NCBI RefSeq assembly: GCF_005145025.1
Contig: NZ_CP039695.1
Location: 682,001 to 746,000 of the forward strand
Length of the DNA: 64,000 bases
From: Novosphingobium sp. EMRT-2
GTDB taxonomy: Bacteria > Pseudomonadota > Alphaproteobacteria > Sphingomonadales > Sphingomonadaceae
Direction: 5' to 3'
Part shown: piece by piece, positions 34,997 through 44,302 of the stretch
Layout: every line of letters starts with the position of its first letter
How positions within the stretch are numbered: position 1 is the first letter of the stretch
Program-made: the position numbers and the translations under genes
Notes under the pieces: generated by a model
Databases searched by the model: none
What the model was told of the DNA's origin: nothing
What the model saw: only the letters and a program-made list of their open reading frames with translations

Positions 34997-35011
34997 TTAA
35001 ATTCCGTCTAA
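34997..35011 (-). promoter_or_regulatory. Possible CtrA binding site upstream of the diguanylate cyclase
   Basis: Read on the minus strand the bases are TTAG-N7-TTAA, seven of eight matches to the alphaproteobacterial cell-cycle regulator CtrA consensus TTAA-N7-TTAA. It lies 25 nt before the ATG of the cyclase. A single short match is weak evidence. Confidence 0.3.
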
Positions 35012-35174
35012 GAAGAGGTCCTTATCCGCCTTCGGGACGGCGCGAAACCTACGTTGCAGCGGGATCGCGGCGCGAATGTCATGCCCGCCCCTTGCGTTCC
35101 GGGGCAATCGGGGCCACATGGGCGCCTTCGCTGGCCGGCGCTGTTGCGCCCTCGTGACGAGTCCTCGAGGACCC

Positions 35175-36659
35175 ATGACTTTCACCGATCTTTCTCATGA
35201 CCACGCACCCTGGGACGTGGATGGCGACAAGCTGCGCGAAGAGTGCGGCATCTTCGGCGTAATCGGCACGCGCGATGCGGCGGCGATGGTTGCGCTGGGG
35301 CTGCATGCCCTCCAGCATCGCGGGCAGGAAGCGGTGGGCATCACCAGCTTCGATGGTCAGGAATTCTACTCCCGCCGCGGCATCGGCCACGTCGCGCAGA
35401 ACTTTTCCAGCGAACAGGCGCTGGCGGAACTGCCCGGCTCGACGGCCGCCGGCCACGTCCGCTATTCCACCACGGGCGGGTCCGGCCTGCGCAACGTACA
35501 GCCGCTGTTCGCCGATCTTGCCACGGGCGGCTTCGCCATCGCGCACAACGGCAACATCTCCAACGCGATGTACCTGAAGCGCGACCTCGTGCGCAAAGGC
35601 GCGATCTTTCAGTCGACCTCCGACACCGAAGTTATCATCCACCTCGTCGCCACCAGCCGCTATCCCACCCTGCTCGATCGCTTCGTCGATGCCCTGCGGC
35701 TGGTCGAAGGCGCCTATTCGCTGATCTGCATGACACCGGCCGGCATGATCGCCTGCCGCGATCCCCTGGGTATCCGCCCGCTGGTGATGGGCAAGATCGG
35801 CGATGCCGTGGTCTTCGCCAGCGAAACCGTTGCGCTCGACGTGGTCGGCGCGGACTTCGTACGCGAAGTCGATCCCGGCGAACTGATCCGCGTTGCGCAT
35901 GACGGCACGGTCGAAAGCCACCGTCCGTTCGGCAATCCCGGCGCCCGCCCCTGCATTTTCGAGCACGTCTATTTCAGCCGCCCGGATTCGCTGATGGGCG
36001 GCCGTTCGGTCTATCAGGTGCGCAAGGCGATCGGCGCCCAGCTCGCCATCGAAAGCCCGGCCGATGCCGATCTGGTGATCCCCGTGCCCGACAGCGGCGT
36101 ACCGGCCGCGCTTGGCTACGCGCAGCAGTCCGGCATTCCGTTCGAGCTGGGCATCATCCGCTCGCACTATGTCGGCCGCACCTTCATCCAGCCGTCGGAC
36201 GGCGCGCGCCATGCCGACGTGAAGCGCAAGCACAACGCCAACCGTGCGCTGGTGGAAGGCAAGCGGATCGTGCTGATCGACGATTCGATCGTGCGCGGTA
36301 CCACCAGCCTGAAGATTGTGCAGATGATGCGCGATGCCGGGGCGAGCGAAGTGCACATGCGCGTCGCCAGCCCGCCGACGGAGCACTCCTGCTTCTATGG
36401 CGTGGACACGCCCGAACGGTCGAAGCTGCTGGCCGCGCGCATGAACGTGCCGGCGATGGCCGATTTCATCCAGGCCGACAGCCTCGCCTTCGTCTCGATC
36501 GACGGGCTTTACCGCGCGGTGGGCGAAGCGCAGCGCAACAACGGCTGCCCGCAGTATTGCGATGCCTGCTTCACCGGCGATTACCCGACGCGGCTGACCG
36601 ACGTGGCCGACCGCGACGCCACCGATCAACTGCCCCTGCCGGTCGGAAAGGTCGCCTGA
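35175..36659 (+). CDS. purF: Amidophosphoribosyltransferase
   Basis: 494 residues. PurF makes phosphoribosylamine from PRPP and glutamine, the first committed step of purine synthesis. The glutaminase nucleophile is Cys24 in LREECGIFGVIG, exposed after removal of a short propeptide, followed by LHALQHRGQEAVGI. The PRPP-binding motif is IVLIDDSIVRGTTS. ATG 35175 has GAGG before it and gives the usual propeptide length. Three conserved cysteines in the C-terminal CPQYCDACF suggest the Fe-S type found in Bacillus-like enzymes. The SDR gene begins one base after the stop. Confidence 0.96.
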   Translation: MTFTDLSHDHAPWDVDGDKLREECGIFGVIGTRDAAAMVALGLHALQHRGQEAVGITSFDGQEFYSRRGIGHVAQNFSSEQALAELPGSTAAGHVRYSTTGGSGLRNVQPLFADLATGGFAIAHNGNISNAMYLKRDLVRKGAIFQSTSDTEVIIHLVATSRYPTLLDRFVDALRLVEGAYSLICMTPAGMIACRDPLGIRPLVMGKIGDAVVFASETVALDVVGADFVREVDPGELIRVAHDGTVESHRPFGNPGARPCIFEHVYFSRPDSLMGGRSVYQVRKAIGAQLAIESPADADLVIPVPDSGVPAALGYAQQSGIPFELGIIRSHYVGRTFIQPSDGARHADVKRKHNANRALVEGKRIVLIDDSIVRGTTSLKIVQMMRDAGASEVHMRVASPPTEHSCFYGVDTPERSKLLAARMNVPAMADFIQADSLAFVSIDGLYRAVGEAQRNNGCPQYCDACFTGDYPTRLTDVADRDATDQLPLPVGKVA

Positions 36660-37379
36660 ATGACGCAGGGCAGCGGCCCCCTGGCGGGGCAGGTCGCGCT
36701 GGTCACGGGCGCCAGCCGTGGCATCGGCGCGGAAACCGCGCGCGCCCTGGCCGCGGCCGGCGCGCATGTGGTGCTCGTCGCGCGATCGGCGAAGGAGCTT
36801 GAGCAGGTCGAGGAGGAAATCTTCGAGGCCGGCGGCAGCGCCACGATCGCGCCGGTCGACCTGACCGAGCCGGAAGGCATCGCGCGGCTGGCCACTGCCA
36901 TCTCCGGCCGCTGGAGCGCGCTCGACATCCTGGTCATCAACGCCGCCACGCTGCCCACGCTGACGCCCGTGTGGCAGATCGATCCGCGCGAGTTCAACCT
37001 GGCCATGACGCTCAACGTGATGGCGACACAGGCGCTGATCGCGGGCTTTGACGCCATGCTGAAGCGCAGCGGCAACGCCCACGTCATCGGCGTGACCAGC
37101 AGTGTGGGCGCGAAGCCCCGCGCCTACTGGGGTGCCTATGGCGCATCCAAGGCCGCGTTCGACAACCTGCTGGAATCCTACGCGCAGGAAGTCCGGGCGA
37201 TCTCGAACATCCGCGTCACCGTGCTCGATCCGGGCGCCACGCGCACGAAGATGCGCGCCCGCGCCTATCCGGGCGAAGACCCCAATTCGGTGAAAGCGCC
37301 GGCCATCGTCGCCGGGCGGATTGTAGCGCTGGCGCAGGAAACGCACGACAGCCCGCATCGCGAGCGCGTGGAAGCCTGA
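36660..37379 (+). CDS. Short-chain dehydrogenase/reductase
   Basis: 239 residues of the classical SDR family. The cofactor motif is VTGASRGIG, NAAT corresponds to the NNAG motif, and the catalytic Ser...Tyr-x3-Lys is in TSSVG and YGASK. NADP/NAD-linked oxidoreduction is expected; the substrate is unknown. It starts directly after the purF stop with no gap, so it belongs to the same message, although no purine-related role is evident. Ends 4 nt before the convergent cfa gene. Confidence 0.9.
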   Translation: MTQGSGPLAGQVALVTGASRGIGAETARALAAAGAHVVLVARSAKELEQVEEEIFEAGGSATIAPVDLTEPEGIARLATAISGRWSALDILVINAATLPTLTPVWQIDPREFNLAMTLNVMATQALIAGFDAMLKRSGNAHVIGVTSSVGAKPRAYWGAYGASKAAFDNLLESYAQEVRAISNIRVTVLDPGATRTKMRARAYPGEDPNSVKAPAIVAGRIVALAQETHDSPHRERVEA

Positions 37380-37383
37380 TCCT

Positions 37384-38643
37384 TCAGGCCTGCTTCACCA
37401 GCGTGACCTGGCTGACGTCGATTCCGCCGCCCAGGAAGCCGCCCTCGCAATACATCAGGTAGTAGCGCCACAGGCGCACGAAGCGGGCGTCGAATGCCGG
37501 AGGCAACCGCCCCTCGTCCACCGCGCGGTCGAACGCCTCACGCCACAGGCGCAGCGTGCGGGCATAGTCGGCGCCAAAATCCTGCCGGTCCTCCCACGCC
37601 AGCCCGCGTTCCGCCGCCAGCGCGCGGAACGCGCTTTCGCGGATCAGCAGACCGCCGGGAAAGACGTAAGCCTGAATGAAATCGGCGCTGGCGGCATAGG
37701 CATCGAACAGATCATCGCGGATCGAGATGAACTGGATAGCCGCGCGTCCGCCGGGTTTCAGGTGGCGGGCGATGCAATCGAACCACGATGGCCAGAACCG
37801 CCGCCCCACCGCCTCGACCATCTCCACGCTGGCAATCGCGTCGAATTGCCCTTCGACGTCGCGATAGTCCTGATGGCGGTATTCGGTGCCCGGTACGGCC
37901 CGTTCGCGCGCCCAGGCCAGTTGCTCATCCGACAGGCTGATGCCAACGACTTGCGCACCGTGGGCCTGCGCGAACCGGCGGGCCAGGAAACCCCAGCCGC
38001 AACCGATCTCCAGCACGCTCGCCCCCGGTTGCAAACGCAGGCGCTCCGCCAGCCGGTCAACCTTGTGGACCTGCGCGGTTTCCAGGTCCGCCTCGGGCGC
38101 GATACCCGCCCACAGCGCGCTGGAATAGCTCATCGACGGATCGAGCCAGCAGGCATAGAAATCGTTGCCGAGATCGTAATGCGCCGAAATGTTGAGCCGC
38201 GCGCCCTTGCGGCTGTTTCGGCGCAGCGCGTGCAGCACGCGACCGGCCCAGCGCCATGGCCCCTTGGCGCGCGCCATATCCCCCATCGCGGACACGTTGC
38301 GCATGAACAGCGCGAACAGGGCGACCGGGTCCGGGCTTTCCCATTCACCCGCTTCCCATGCCTGATACCAGCCAACCGAACCCGCCGTTGCCAGCCGCAA
38401 CAGCCCGCGCCAGTCGTGCAGCGTGATTTCCGCCGCGTATCCCGGCGCACGCGCACCGAACAGGCGGGTGGAACCATCTGGCAGCCGCGCCAGCAGCGAT
38501 CCCTCAGCCATGCCGGCATCGATCCGGTCCAGCAGCCGGCTCATCGATCCCGTGACCAGCCGGGCGAGCAGTCCCGTGCCGGCGGTCATCGACCGGCCAC
38601 CGGCCACCAGATGCTCTCCTCGTACCGGCGTATGCGCGTTCAT
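37384..38643 (-). CDS. cfa: Cyclopropane-fatty-acyl-phospholipid synthase family protein
   Basis: 419 residues. The AdoMet-binding motif is LEIGCGWGFLARRFA, preceded by the family signatures SAHYDLGNDFYACWLD and MSYSSALW, and followed by EYRHQDYRD and IASVEMVEAVG. The enzyme methylates membrane lipid double bonds to cyclopropanes (or a related reaction) using AdoMet. It follows the photolyase gene by 57 nt on the same strand; paired phr and cfa genes are known in alphaproteobacterial singlet-oxygen responses. Confidence 0.93.
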   Translation of the reverse strand: MNAHTPVRGEHLVAGGRSMTAGTGLLARLVTGSMSRLLDRIDAGMAEGSLLARLPDGSTRLFGARAPGYAAEITLHDWRGLLRLATAGSVGWYQAWEAGEWESPDPVALFALFMRNVSAMGDMARAKGPWRWAGRVLHALRRNSRKGARLNISAHYDLGNDFYACWLDPSMSYSSALWAGIAPEADLETAQVHKVDRLAERLRLQPGASVLEIGCGWGFLARRFAQAHGAQVVGISLSDEQLAWARERAVPGTEYRHQDYRDVEGQFDAIASVEMVEAVGRRFWPSWFDCIARHLKPGGRAAIQFISIRDDLFDAYAASADFIQAYVFPGGLLIRESAFRALAAERGLAWEDRQDFGADYARTLRLWREAFDRAVDEGRLPPAFDARFVRLWRYYLMYCEGGFLGGGIDVSQVTLVKQA

Positions 38644-38700
38644 GCGAATACTATGCGCGGTTGATCCCGGTCGGGCAATCCCGGCCGGCGCGAGAAAGGA

Positions 38701-40071
38701 TCAGATCGTCTTCAAACCCGCATGGGCTTCCAGCGCCCGCTGGCGCCCGGCCGCGTGGCCGATGATCGGGGCCGGGTAGCCGCCGCGCCGCACCGGCGGA
38801 TCGTGGATCAGGGGATCGGGCACATCGGTCAGTTCGGGCACCCAGCGCCGGATATAGTCCCCCGCATCGAACTTGGGCGATTGCGTCAGCGGGGCCATGA
38901 TCCGCACGAACATGTTGGAATCGACGCCTGTGCCCGCGCTCCACTGCCAGTTGACCGCGTTGGAGCCGTAATCGGCATCGACCAGCGTATCCCAGAACCA
39001 CTGTTCGCCGCGCCGCCAGTCGATCAACAGGTGCTTGATCAGGAAGCTGGCGGCGATCATCCGCACGCGGTTGTGCATCCAGCCCGAAGCCCACAGCTCG
39101 CGCATCCCGGCATCGACGATGGGATAGCCGGTGCGCCCCTGGCACCAGGCGCTAAGATCCCGGTCCGCCTCCGGCCCGGTGCGCCATGCCATATGGTCGA
39201 ACGGCGCACGCGCGTTGCGAGCGCCATAGTCCGGGAACTGGAGAATCACGTTCTGCGCATAGTCGCGCCAGCCCACTTCCCCAAGAAACGTATCGACCGA
39301 TCCGCCCGCATCGCGCACGGAGTGCCAGATTGCGGCGGGCGAAATCTCCCCGAAATGCAGGTGCGGGGAAAGCCGCGATGTCGCCTCCACCGAGGGCAGG
39401 TTGCGCCGTTCGGCATAGCGCCGCGCACGATCGGCGAACGCCGCCAGCCGTTCGCGCGCGCCGGACTCGCCCGGCGTCCATTCCGCGCGGACCCCCCCGG
39501 CCCAATCCGGAGAGGTGGGCAGCAACGCCCAGTCGGCCAAGGCTTCGCTGTCCGGCCATGCCGCCGGCGCTGGCAAGGCCTCCGGCGCTGATAACGGCAG
39601 GGGCGGCGGCATCCGTTCGGTCAGCGCCCGCCAGAACGGCGTATAGATGCGATAGGGTTGCCCCGACCCGGTCCGAACCGATCCCGGCGGCGCCAGATAG
39701 TTCCCGTCATGCAGCACCAGATCCAGCCGCTGCGCCACCGCGCGCTCCGCGTTGCGCCACCACGGCTCATAATGGTGCAAGGCATGAACCCGCACCGCGC
39801 CGGTCTGCGCGGCAAGCTCCGCCAGCACCTCCTCGCAGCGTCCACGCCGCAGCACCAGCCGCGATCCCCGCGCGCGCAAGTCCGCGTCCAGGCTGGATAG
39901 ACTGTGGTGCAGCCACCAGCGCGAGGCCCCGCCCATGCGCCGGTGCCGGGGCGTTTCGTCGTCCAGCACATAGACCGGGATCACCGGCCCTTCCGCCGCC
40001 GCCGCGTGGAAAGCCGCCTGATCGGCCAGCCTCAGGTCGCGACGCAGCCAGACGATGGCAGGTGGTTTCAT
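38701..40071 (-). CDS. phrB: Deoxyribodipyrimidine photolyase (cryptochrome/photolyase family)
   Basis: 456 residues. The N-terminal antenna domain starts IVWLRRDLRLADQAAFHAA; the C-terminal FAD-binding part has SRLSPHLHFGEISP, GYPIVDAGMRELWASGWMHNRVRM and NWQWSAGTGVDS. It repairs cyclobutane pyrimidine dimers with near-UV/blue light. Conserved tryptophans in the electron-transfer region appear present (WHSV, WRDYAQNV). It lies 81 nt downstream of the membrane hydrolase gene and 57 nt before cfa. Confidence 0.95.
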   Translation of the reverse strand: MKPPAIVWLRRDLRLADQAAFHAAAAEGPVIPVYVLDDETPRHRRMGGASRWWLHHSLSSLDADLRARGSRLVLRRGRCEEVLAELAAQTGAVRVHALHHYEPWWRNAERAVAQRLDLVLHDGNYLAPPGSVRTGSGQPYRIYTPFWRALTERMPPPLPLSAPEALPAPAAWPDSEALADWALLPTSPDWAGGVRAEWTPGESGARERLAAFADRARRYAERRNLPSVEATSRLSPHLHFGEISPAAIWHSVRDAGGSVDTFLGEVGWRDYAQNVILQFPDYGARNARAPFDHMAWRTGPEADRDLSAWCQGRTGYPIVDAGMRELWASGWMHNRVRMIAASFLIKHLLIDWRRGEQWFWDTLVDADYGSNAVNWQWSAGTGVDSNMFVRIMAPLTQSPKFDAGDYIRRWVPELTDVPDPLIHDPPVRRGGYPAPIIGHAAGRQRALEAHAGLKTI

Positions 40072-40152
40072 GGGAAAGCGCGGTCCTTCGTTTGGAGGAA
40101 CTCTCCTAGCGGACCCGTGCGGTCATCCGAAACCAGCCCCAAAGGGCAGACG

Positions 40153-41112
40153 TCACCCACCCATGCACCCGGCTCCGTCCACGGGCAGCGTGACAACGGT
40201 GTTGAAGTTGCGGCTCATGGCGGGGCCGGTGAAGCGGGCATCGCCGAACGTCACCACCGCACGGCAGTGCCCTTGCTCCACGCGCGCCACCGGCATTTGC
40301 GACCAGGCCAGGAACTTGCGTGCCTGCGCCGTCGCCTGCGCCGCGCGGCGGACGATCGGCTCGCCCATCCGGTCGGGTATCGGCGCACCGAAATCCACCA
40401 GCCCGTCAAGGCGGCGCAACGGATCGTAGCGCCCCTGCACGATCATGCCATCCTGCCGCCAGACCACATCACGCCGCCAGAACAGCAGCGGCTCGGGCGC
40501 GGCGAAAATCCGGTCCGGCGTGGCGTAAGGCGCATCGCGCGATGGCGCGGCCCAGGCCAGCGCGGAAATGCCAATATTGACAGCGATGAACAAGGCGCTC
40601 CCCGTCAGCGCCAGCATCGCCGGGAGTCCGCTTCCCCCACGTCGGGCGCGCCAGATGCCCAGCCCCAGCATCGCCAGCAGCCAGGGTGAAACGATGAACA
40701 GGCCATCGGCATGAAACCAGCTTTCGCTCGCCGGTGAAAGCAGCTGGATCGCATAGACGTTCTGCAGATCGAGCAGCGGATGCGTCAGCGCGCCGATCCA
40801 GCACAGCGCCAGCAACCAGCCGAAGCACATCGGCGGGCTATCGTCTGCCAGTCGTCCCCGCCGCGCCTGCCAGCGGTCCAGCAACCACAGGAAGGCGGCC
40901 AGCACCGGCGGTAACACCAGCACCCCACCGATCAGGCCATGGGTAAAACCGCGGTGCATCGCCAGCGGCGGCCACGGCGCCCAGCCGAAGAACACGTCGA
41001 TATCGGGCAGGTTGGCCGCCAGCACGGTGGCGGCCAGTCCCTTGCGCGTGCGGCGCTTGAGCCCGGTTTCGGCCAGCGCCCAGCCGACAAGGCTGTGGGT
41101 CAGGTTGTCCAA
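40153..41112 (-). CDS. Membrane-bound metal-dependent hydrolase (YdjM/DUF457 family)
   Basis: 319 residues starting from a TTG with GGTGGGGCAGC before it; no ATG or GTG fits the conserved N-terminus. The family signature MDNLTHSLVGWALAE, the metal-ligand segments NLPDIDVFFG and MHRGFTHGLIGG, and ALTHPLLDLQNVYA are clear, spread over five or six hydrophobic helices. Members are thought to be inner-membrane metallo-hydrolases acting on lipid or phospholipid-like substrates, but none is well characterised. It is downstream of korB (37 nt) and upstream of the photolyase gene. Confidence 0.88.
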   Translation of the reverse strand: MDNLTHSLVGWALAETGLKRRTRKGLAATVLAANLPDIDVFFGWAPWPPLAMHRGFTHGLIGGVLVLPPVLAAFLWLLDRWQARRGRLADDSPPMCFGWLLALCWIGALTHPLLDLQNVYAIQLLSPASESWFHADGLFIVSPWLLAMLGLGIWRARRGGSGLPAMLALTGSALFIAVNIGISALAWAAPSRDAPYATPDRIFAAPEPLLFWRRDVVWRQDGMIVQGRYDPLRRLDGLVDFGAPIPDRMGEPIVRRAAQATAQARKFLAWSQMPVARVEQGHCRAVVTFGDARFTGPAMSRNFNTVVTLPVDGAGCMGG

Positions 41113-41149
41113 CGCTGCCCCACCCGTCCTGCCGGCCCGATTGCTCGGT

Positions 41150-42178
41150 TCAGCCTTCCACCGTCCAGGTCTGGCCCTTGGCGAGCAGCTTGGCGAGGTT
41201 CGCGCTCTTGCCCGCGCGCGCCTGCGCATCCTGCGCCAGCACGGTCGCTTCGTAGGTCGGGCGGGGATCGTCGTAGATCACGCCCAGCGCCATCGGGAAC
41301 GGACCGAACGGCATTTCGACGAGCATGTGGGCGATCGCGCGATTCTTGACATTGTGCACGATCACGCCCGCCGCCTGCCAATCGCCATCGATCACGTCGA
41401 CGACCTTGAGGCTCAGCGTATCTATGTCGAGTGCGATGCCCCTGACGCCGCCGCTCTTCTCGCTGCCGAACAGCATCGGCTCGCCGTCCTTAACCCAGAG
41501 CTGGTTCTGGTCTGCCACGCCCTTGGCGGTGAAATCGTCGAAGCGGTCCTTGTTATAGACGATGCAGTTCTGGAAAATCTCCACGAACGCCGCACCCTGA
41601 TGGCCGTGCGCGGCCTTGAGCACCGAGGACAGGTCCTTCGACACGTCATAGGCCCGCGCAATGAAACGCGCGCCCGCGCCCAGCGCGAAGGCGCAGGGCA
41701 GCGCTGGGCGATCGACCGAACCGAGCGGCGTCGTCGGCGAATGCGTGCCTTCGCGGCTGGTGGGCGAATACTGGCCCTTGGTCAGCCCGTAGATCTCGTT
41801 GTTGAACAACAGGATCTGCGTGTTCACGTTGCGCCGCAGGATGTGCATCGTGTGGTTGCCGCCGATCGACATGCCGTCGCCGTCACCGGTCACCAGCCAC
41901 ACGTCGAGTTCGGGATTGGCCAGCTTGATGCCGGTCGCAAACGCGGGCGCGCGGCCGTGGATCGTGTGGAAGCCATAGCTTTCCACGTAGTAGGGGAAAC
42001 GGCTGGAGCAGCCGATGCCCGAAACGAACACGGTCTTGGCCGGGTCCGCGCCGATTTCGGGCAGCGTGCGCTGCACCGCCTTCAGGATCGCGTAGTCGCC
42101 GCAACCGGGGCACCAGCGCACTTCCTGATCGGTTTCCCAGTCCTTGAGCGTGGTCTTGATGGGGGTCATGTCGTTCAT
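41150..42178 (-). CDS. korB: 2-oxoacid:ferredoxin oxidoreductase, beta subunit
   Basis: 342 residues. The TPP-binding motif GDGDGMSIGGNHTMHI, the cluster-type cysteines in WCPGCGDYAIL, and GIGCSSRFPYYVESYGF identify the beta (TPP) subunit of a KorAB-type 2-oxoglutarate/2-oxoacid:ferredoxin oxidoreductase. It forms acyl-CoA from a 2-oxoacid and CoA and reduces ferredoxin. The ATG overlaps the alpha-subunit stop (ATGA). No ferredoxin-like delta subunit gene is in the cluster, as usual for the two-subunit aerobic type. Confidence 0.92.
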   Translation of the reverse strand: MNDMTPIKTTLKDWETDQEVRWCPGCGDYAILKAVQRTLPEIGADPAKTVFVSGIGCSSRFPYYVESYGFHTIHGRAPAFATGIKLANPELDVWLVTGDGDGMSIGGNHTMHILRRNVNTQILLFNNEIYGLTKGQYSPTSREGTHSPTTPLGSVDRPALPCAFALGAGARFIARAYDVSKDLSSVLKAAHGHQGAAFVEIFQNCIVYNKDRFDDFTAKGVADQNQLWVKDGEPMLFGSEKSGGVRGIALDIDTLSLKVVDVIDGDWQAAGVIVHNVKNRAIAHMLVEMPFGPFPMALGVIYDDPRPTYEATVLAQDAQARAGKSANLAKLLAKGQTWTVEG

Positions 42179-44061
42179 GCCAGCGCTCCTTCGATCGCGG
42201 CTTCGATTTCGGCTATGGTGAACGGCTGGCCGCTGGTCTTGTTGAGCGGCTTCGCGTCCACCAGGAACTGGTCGCGCAACACCGTCTTGAACTGGCCGGT
42301 GTTCATCTCGGGCACGAGGATGCGTTCGTACTGGCCGAGCAAGTCGCCCAGATTGGTCGGCAGCGGCCAGACGTGGCGGACGTGGACGTGCGAGACGTCC
42401 AGCCCCTTGGCGCGCGCGCGGCGCACGGCTTGGTGAATCGGCCCGAAGGTCGATCCCCAGCCGACAACCACCAGCTTGCCGCCTTCGGTGCCGAGCGTCA
42501 CGTCCTGCTGCGGAATGCCGTGGGCGATGCCGTCCACCTTGGCCTTGCGCGCGTCGGTCATGGTCTGGTGGCTGGCCGGCGAATAATCGATATTGCCGGT
42601 GCCGGGGTTCTTCTCGATGCCGCCAATGCGGTGCATCAGGCCTGGCGTGCCCGGCTTGATCCACGGGCGCGCGCCCTTTTCGTCGCGCGCGAAGGGCAGC
42701 AACTCGCCATCCGGGCCGTTCTTCTCTTCGAGGAACTTCGCCGGGAACGGCGTGTAGCTGGCCGGATCGGGCACCTTCCAAGGCTCGGCGGCGTTACCGA
42801 TATAGCCATCGGTCAGCAGCATCACCGGCGTCATGTATTCCACCGCGATACGGCAGGCCTCGATCGCGCAATCGAAGGCGTCGGCCGGCGAACGCGCGGC
42901 AATCACCGGCATCGGCGCATCACCGTTGCGGCCATAGACCGCCTGATAGAGATCCGACTGCTCGGTCTTGGTCGGCAGGCCCGTGGACGGGCCGCCGCGC
43001 TGCGAGTTGACGATCACCAGCGGCAGTTCGGTCATGATGGCAAGGCCCATCGCCTCGCCCTTCAGCGCGATGCCGGGGCCGGACGACGAGGTGACGCCAA
43101 GCTGCCCTGCATAGGACGCGCCGATGGCCGAAGCGATCGCGGCGATTTCGTCTTCCGCCTGGAAGGTGGTGACGCCGAATTCCTTGAGCTTGGCCAGGTT
43201 GTGCAGGATCGCCGAGGCCGGCGTGATCGGGTAGCCGCCGAAGAACATCGGCAACTCGGCAAGCTGCGCCCCGGCCACAAGGCCCAGGCTCACCGCTTCC
43301 GCGCCCGTCACCGTGCGGTAGAGGCCCGGCGCGGTTTCCACCGGGGCGATGTGATACTGCTTGAGCGGCCCGGCCAGTTCCGCCGTCTCGCCATAGGCGT
43401 GGCCGGCATTGAGCGCGGCGATGTTGGCTTCGGCCAGCACCGGCGCCTTGGCGAACTTGGCGTTCAGCCAGTCGACCAGCGGCTTGCGGTCACGGTCGAA
43501 CATCCACAGGGCCAGGCCCAGCGTCCACATGTTCTTGCAGCGCAGGGCTTCCTTGTTGCCCAGGCCGAACGGCTTGACCGCTTCGAGCGTCAGCGCCGAA
43601 ATGTCGAACGCCAGAAGCTGCCACTTTTCGAGGCTGCCGTCCTCGAGCGGGTTCTGCTCGTACTTCGCCTTTTCGAGGTTGCGCTTGTTGAACTCGCCGG
43701 TGTCCGCGATGATGAGGCCGCCGGCCTTCAACTGGCCGACATTGGTCTTCAGCGCCGCCGGGTTCATCGCCACCAGCACGTCGGGCGCGTCGCCGGCGGT
43801 TTCGATGTCGGTCGAGCCAAAATTGATCTGGAACGCCGAAACACCGAACAGCGTGCCCTGCGGCGCGCGAATTTCAGCCGGAAAGTCCGGGAAGGTCGCC
43901 AGGTCGTTGCCGGCCAGCGCGGTCGACAGCGTGAACTGACCTCCGGTAAGCTGCATCCCGTCGCCGGAGTCGCCCGCGAAGCGCACGACCACCGCTTCGG
44001 GTGCGGCGGACGTGGTCCCGCCAGTCAGAGCGTCCGGACCTTCTGCAAGTGCTGTAACCAT
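42175..44061 (-). CDS. korA: 2-oxoacid:ferredoxin oxidoreductase, alpha (gamma-alpha fusion) subunit
   Basis: 628 residues: an N-terminal gamma-type domain (RFAGDSGDGMQLTGGQF, about residues 25-200) fused to the alpha-type pyruvate/ketoisovalerate domain (GGYPITPASAILHNLAK; SSGPGIALKGEAMGLA; residues 210-620). It pairs with the next gene. ATG 44061 has AGGAAGAG upstream; an earlier in-frame start at 44181 would add an unrelated arginine/cysteine-rich stretch. Such oxygen-tolerant KorAB enzymes are widespread in aerobic proteobacteria, but the in vivo electron acceptor here is uncertain. Confidence 0.92.
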   Translation of the reverse strand: MVTALAEGPDALTGGTTSAAPEAVVVRFAGDSGDGMQLTGGQFTLSTALAGNDLATFPDFPAEIRAPQGTLFGVSAFQINFGSTDIETAGDAPDVLVAMNPAALKTNVGQLKAGGLIIADTGEFNKRNLEKAKYEQNPLEDGSLEKWQLLAFDISALTLEAVKPFGLGNKEALRCKNMWTLGLALWMFDRDRKPLVDWLNAKFAKAPVLAEANIAALNAGHAYGETAELAGPLKQYHIAPVETAPGLYRTVTGAEAVSLGLVAGAQLAELPMFFGGYPITPASAILHNLAKLKEFGVTTFQAEDEIAAIASAIGASYAGQLGVTSSSGPGIALKGEAMGLAIMTELPLVIVNSQRGGPSTGLPTKTEQSDLYQAVYGRNGDAPMPVIAARSPADAFDCAIEACRIAVEYMTPVMLLTDGYIGNAAEPWKVPDPASYTPFPAKFLEEKNGPDGELLPFARDEKGARPWIKPGTPGLMHRIGGIEKNPGTGNIDYSPASHQTMTDARKAKVDGIAHGIPQQDVTLGTEGGKLVVVGWGSTFGPIHQAVRRARAKGLDVSHVHVRHVWPLPTNLGDLLGQYERILVPEMNTGQFKTVLRDQFLVDAKPLNKTSGQPFTIAEIEAAIEGALA

Positions 44062-44302
44062 TCTCTTCCTCGTCTGCGCAACCGCGCTCTGGCAGCACGA
44101 TGCGCCTATGTCTCCATCAATCCGCACGCAAAGAAGAAAATCTCTTCGACGCGAAACGCACGGAACGTCCTTGATTCCCATCGGAGACGCTAGTCAAGTT
44201 GCAAAAGCAGACTTAGGCATGATGGCGAAAAACGATTCCCGATCTCAAATGGATCGGGAACACCACCCGCCACACCGGCAACCGGAAGAGGAGCCCGCAG
44301 CC

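Noticed and set aside
40072..40152. RpoE-type promoter in front of the photolyase gene
   Set aside because: I could not align the gap with a defined -35/-10 pair; the short AGGAG/CTCCT-like inverted repeat there is too weak to call an operator.
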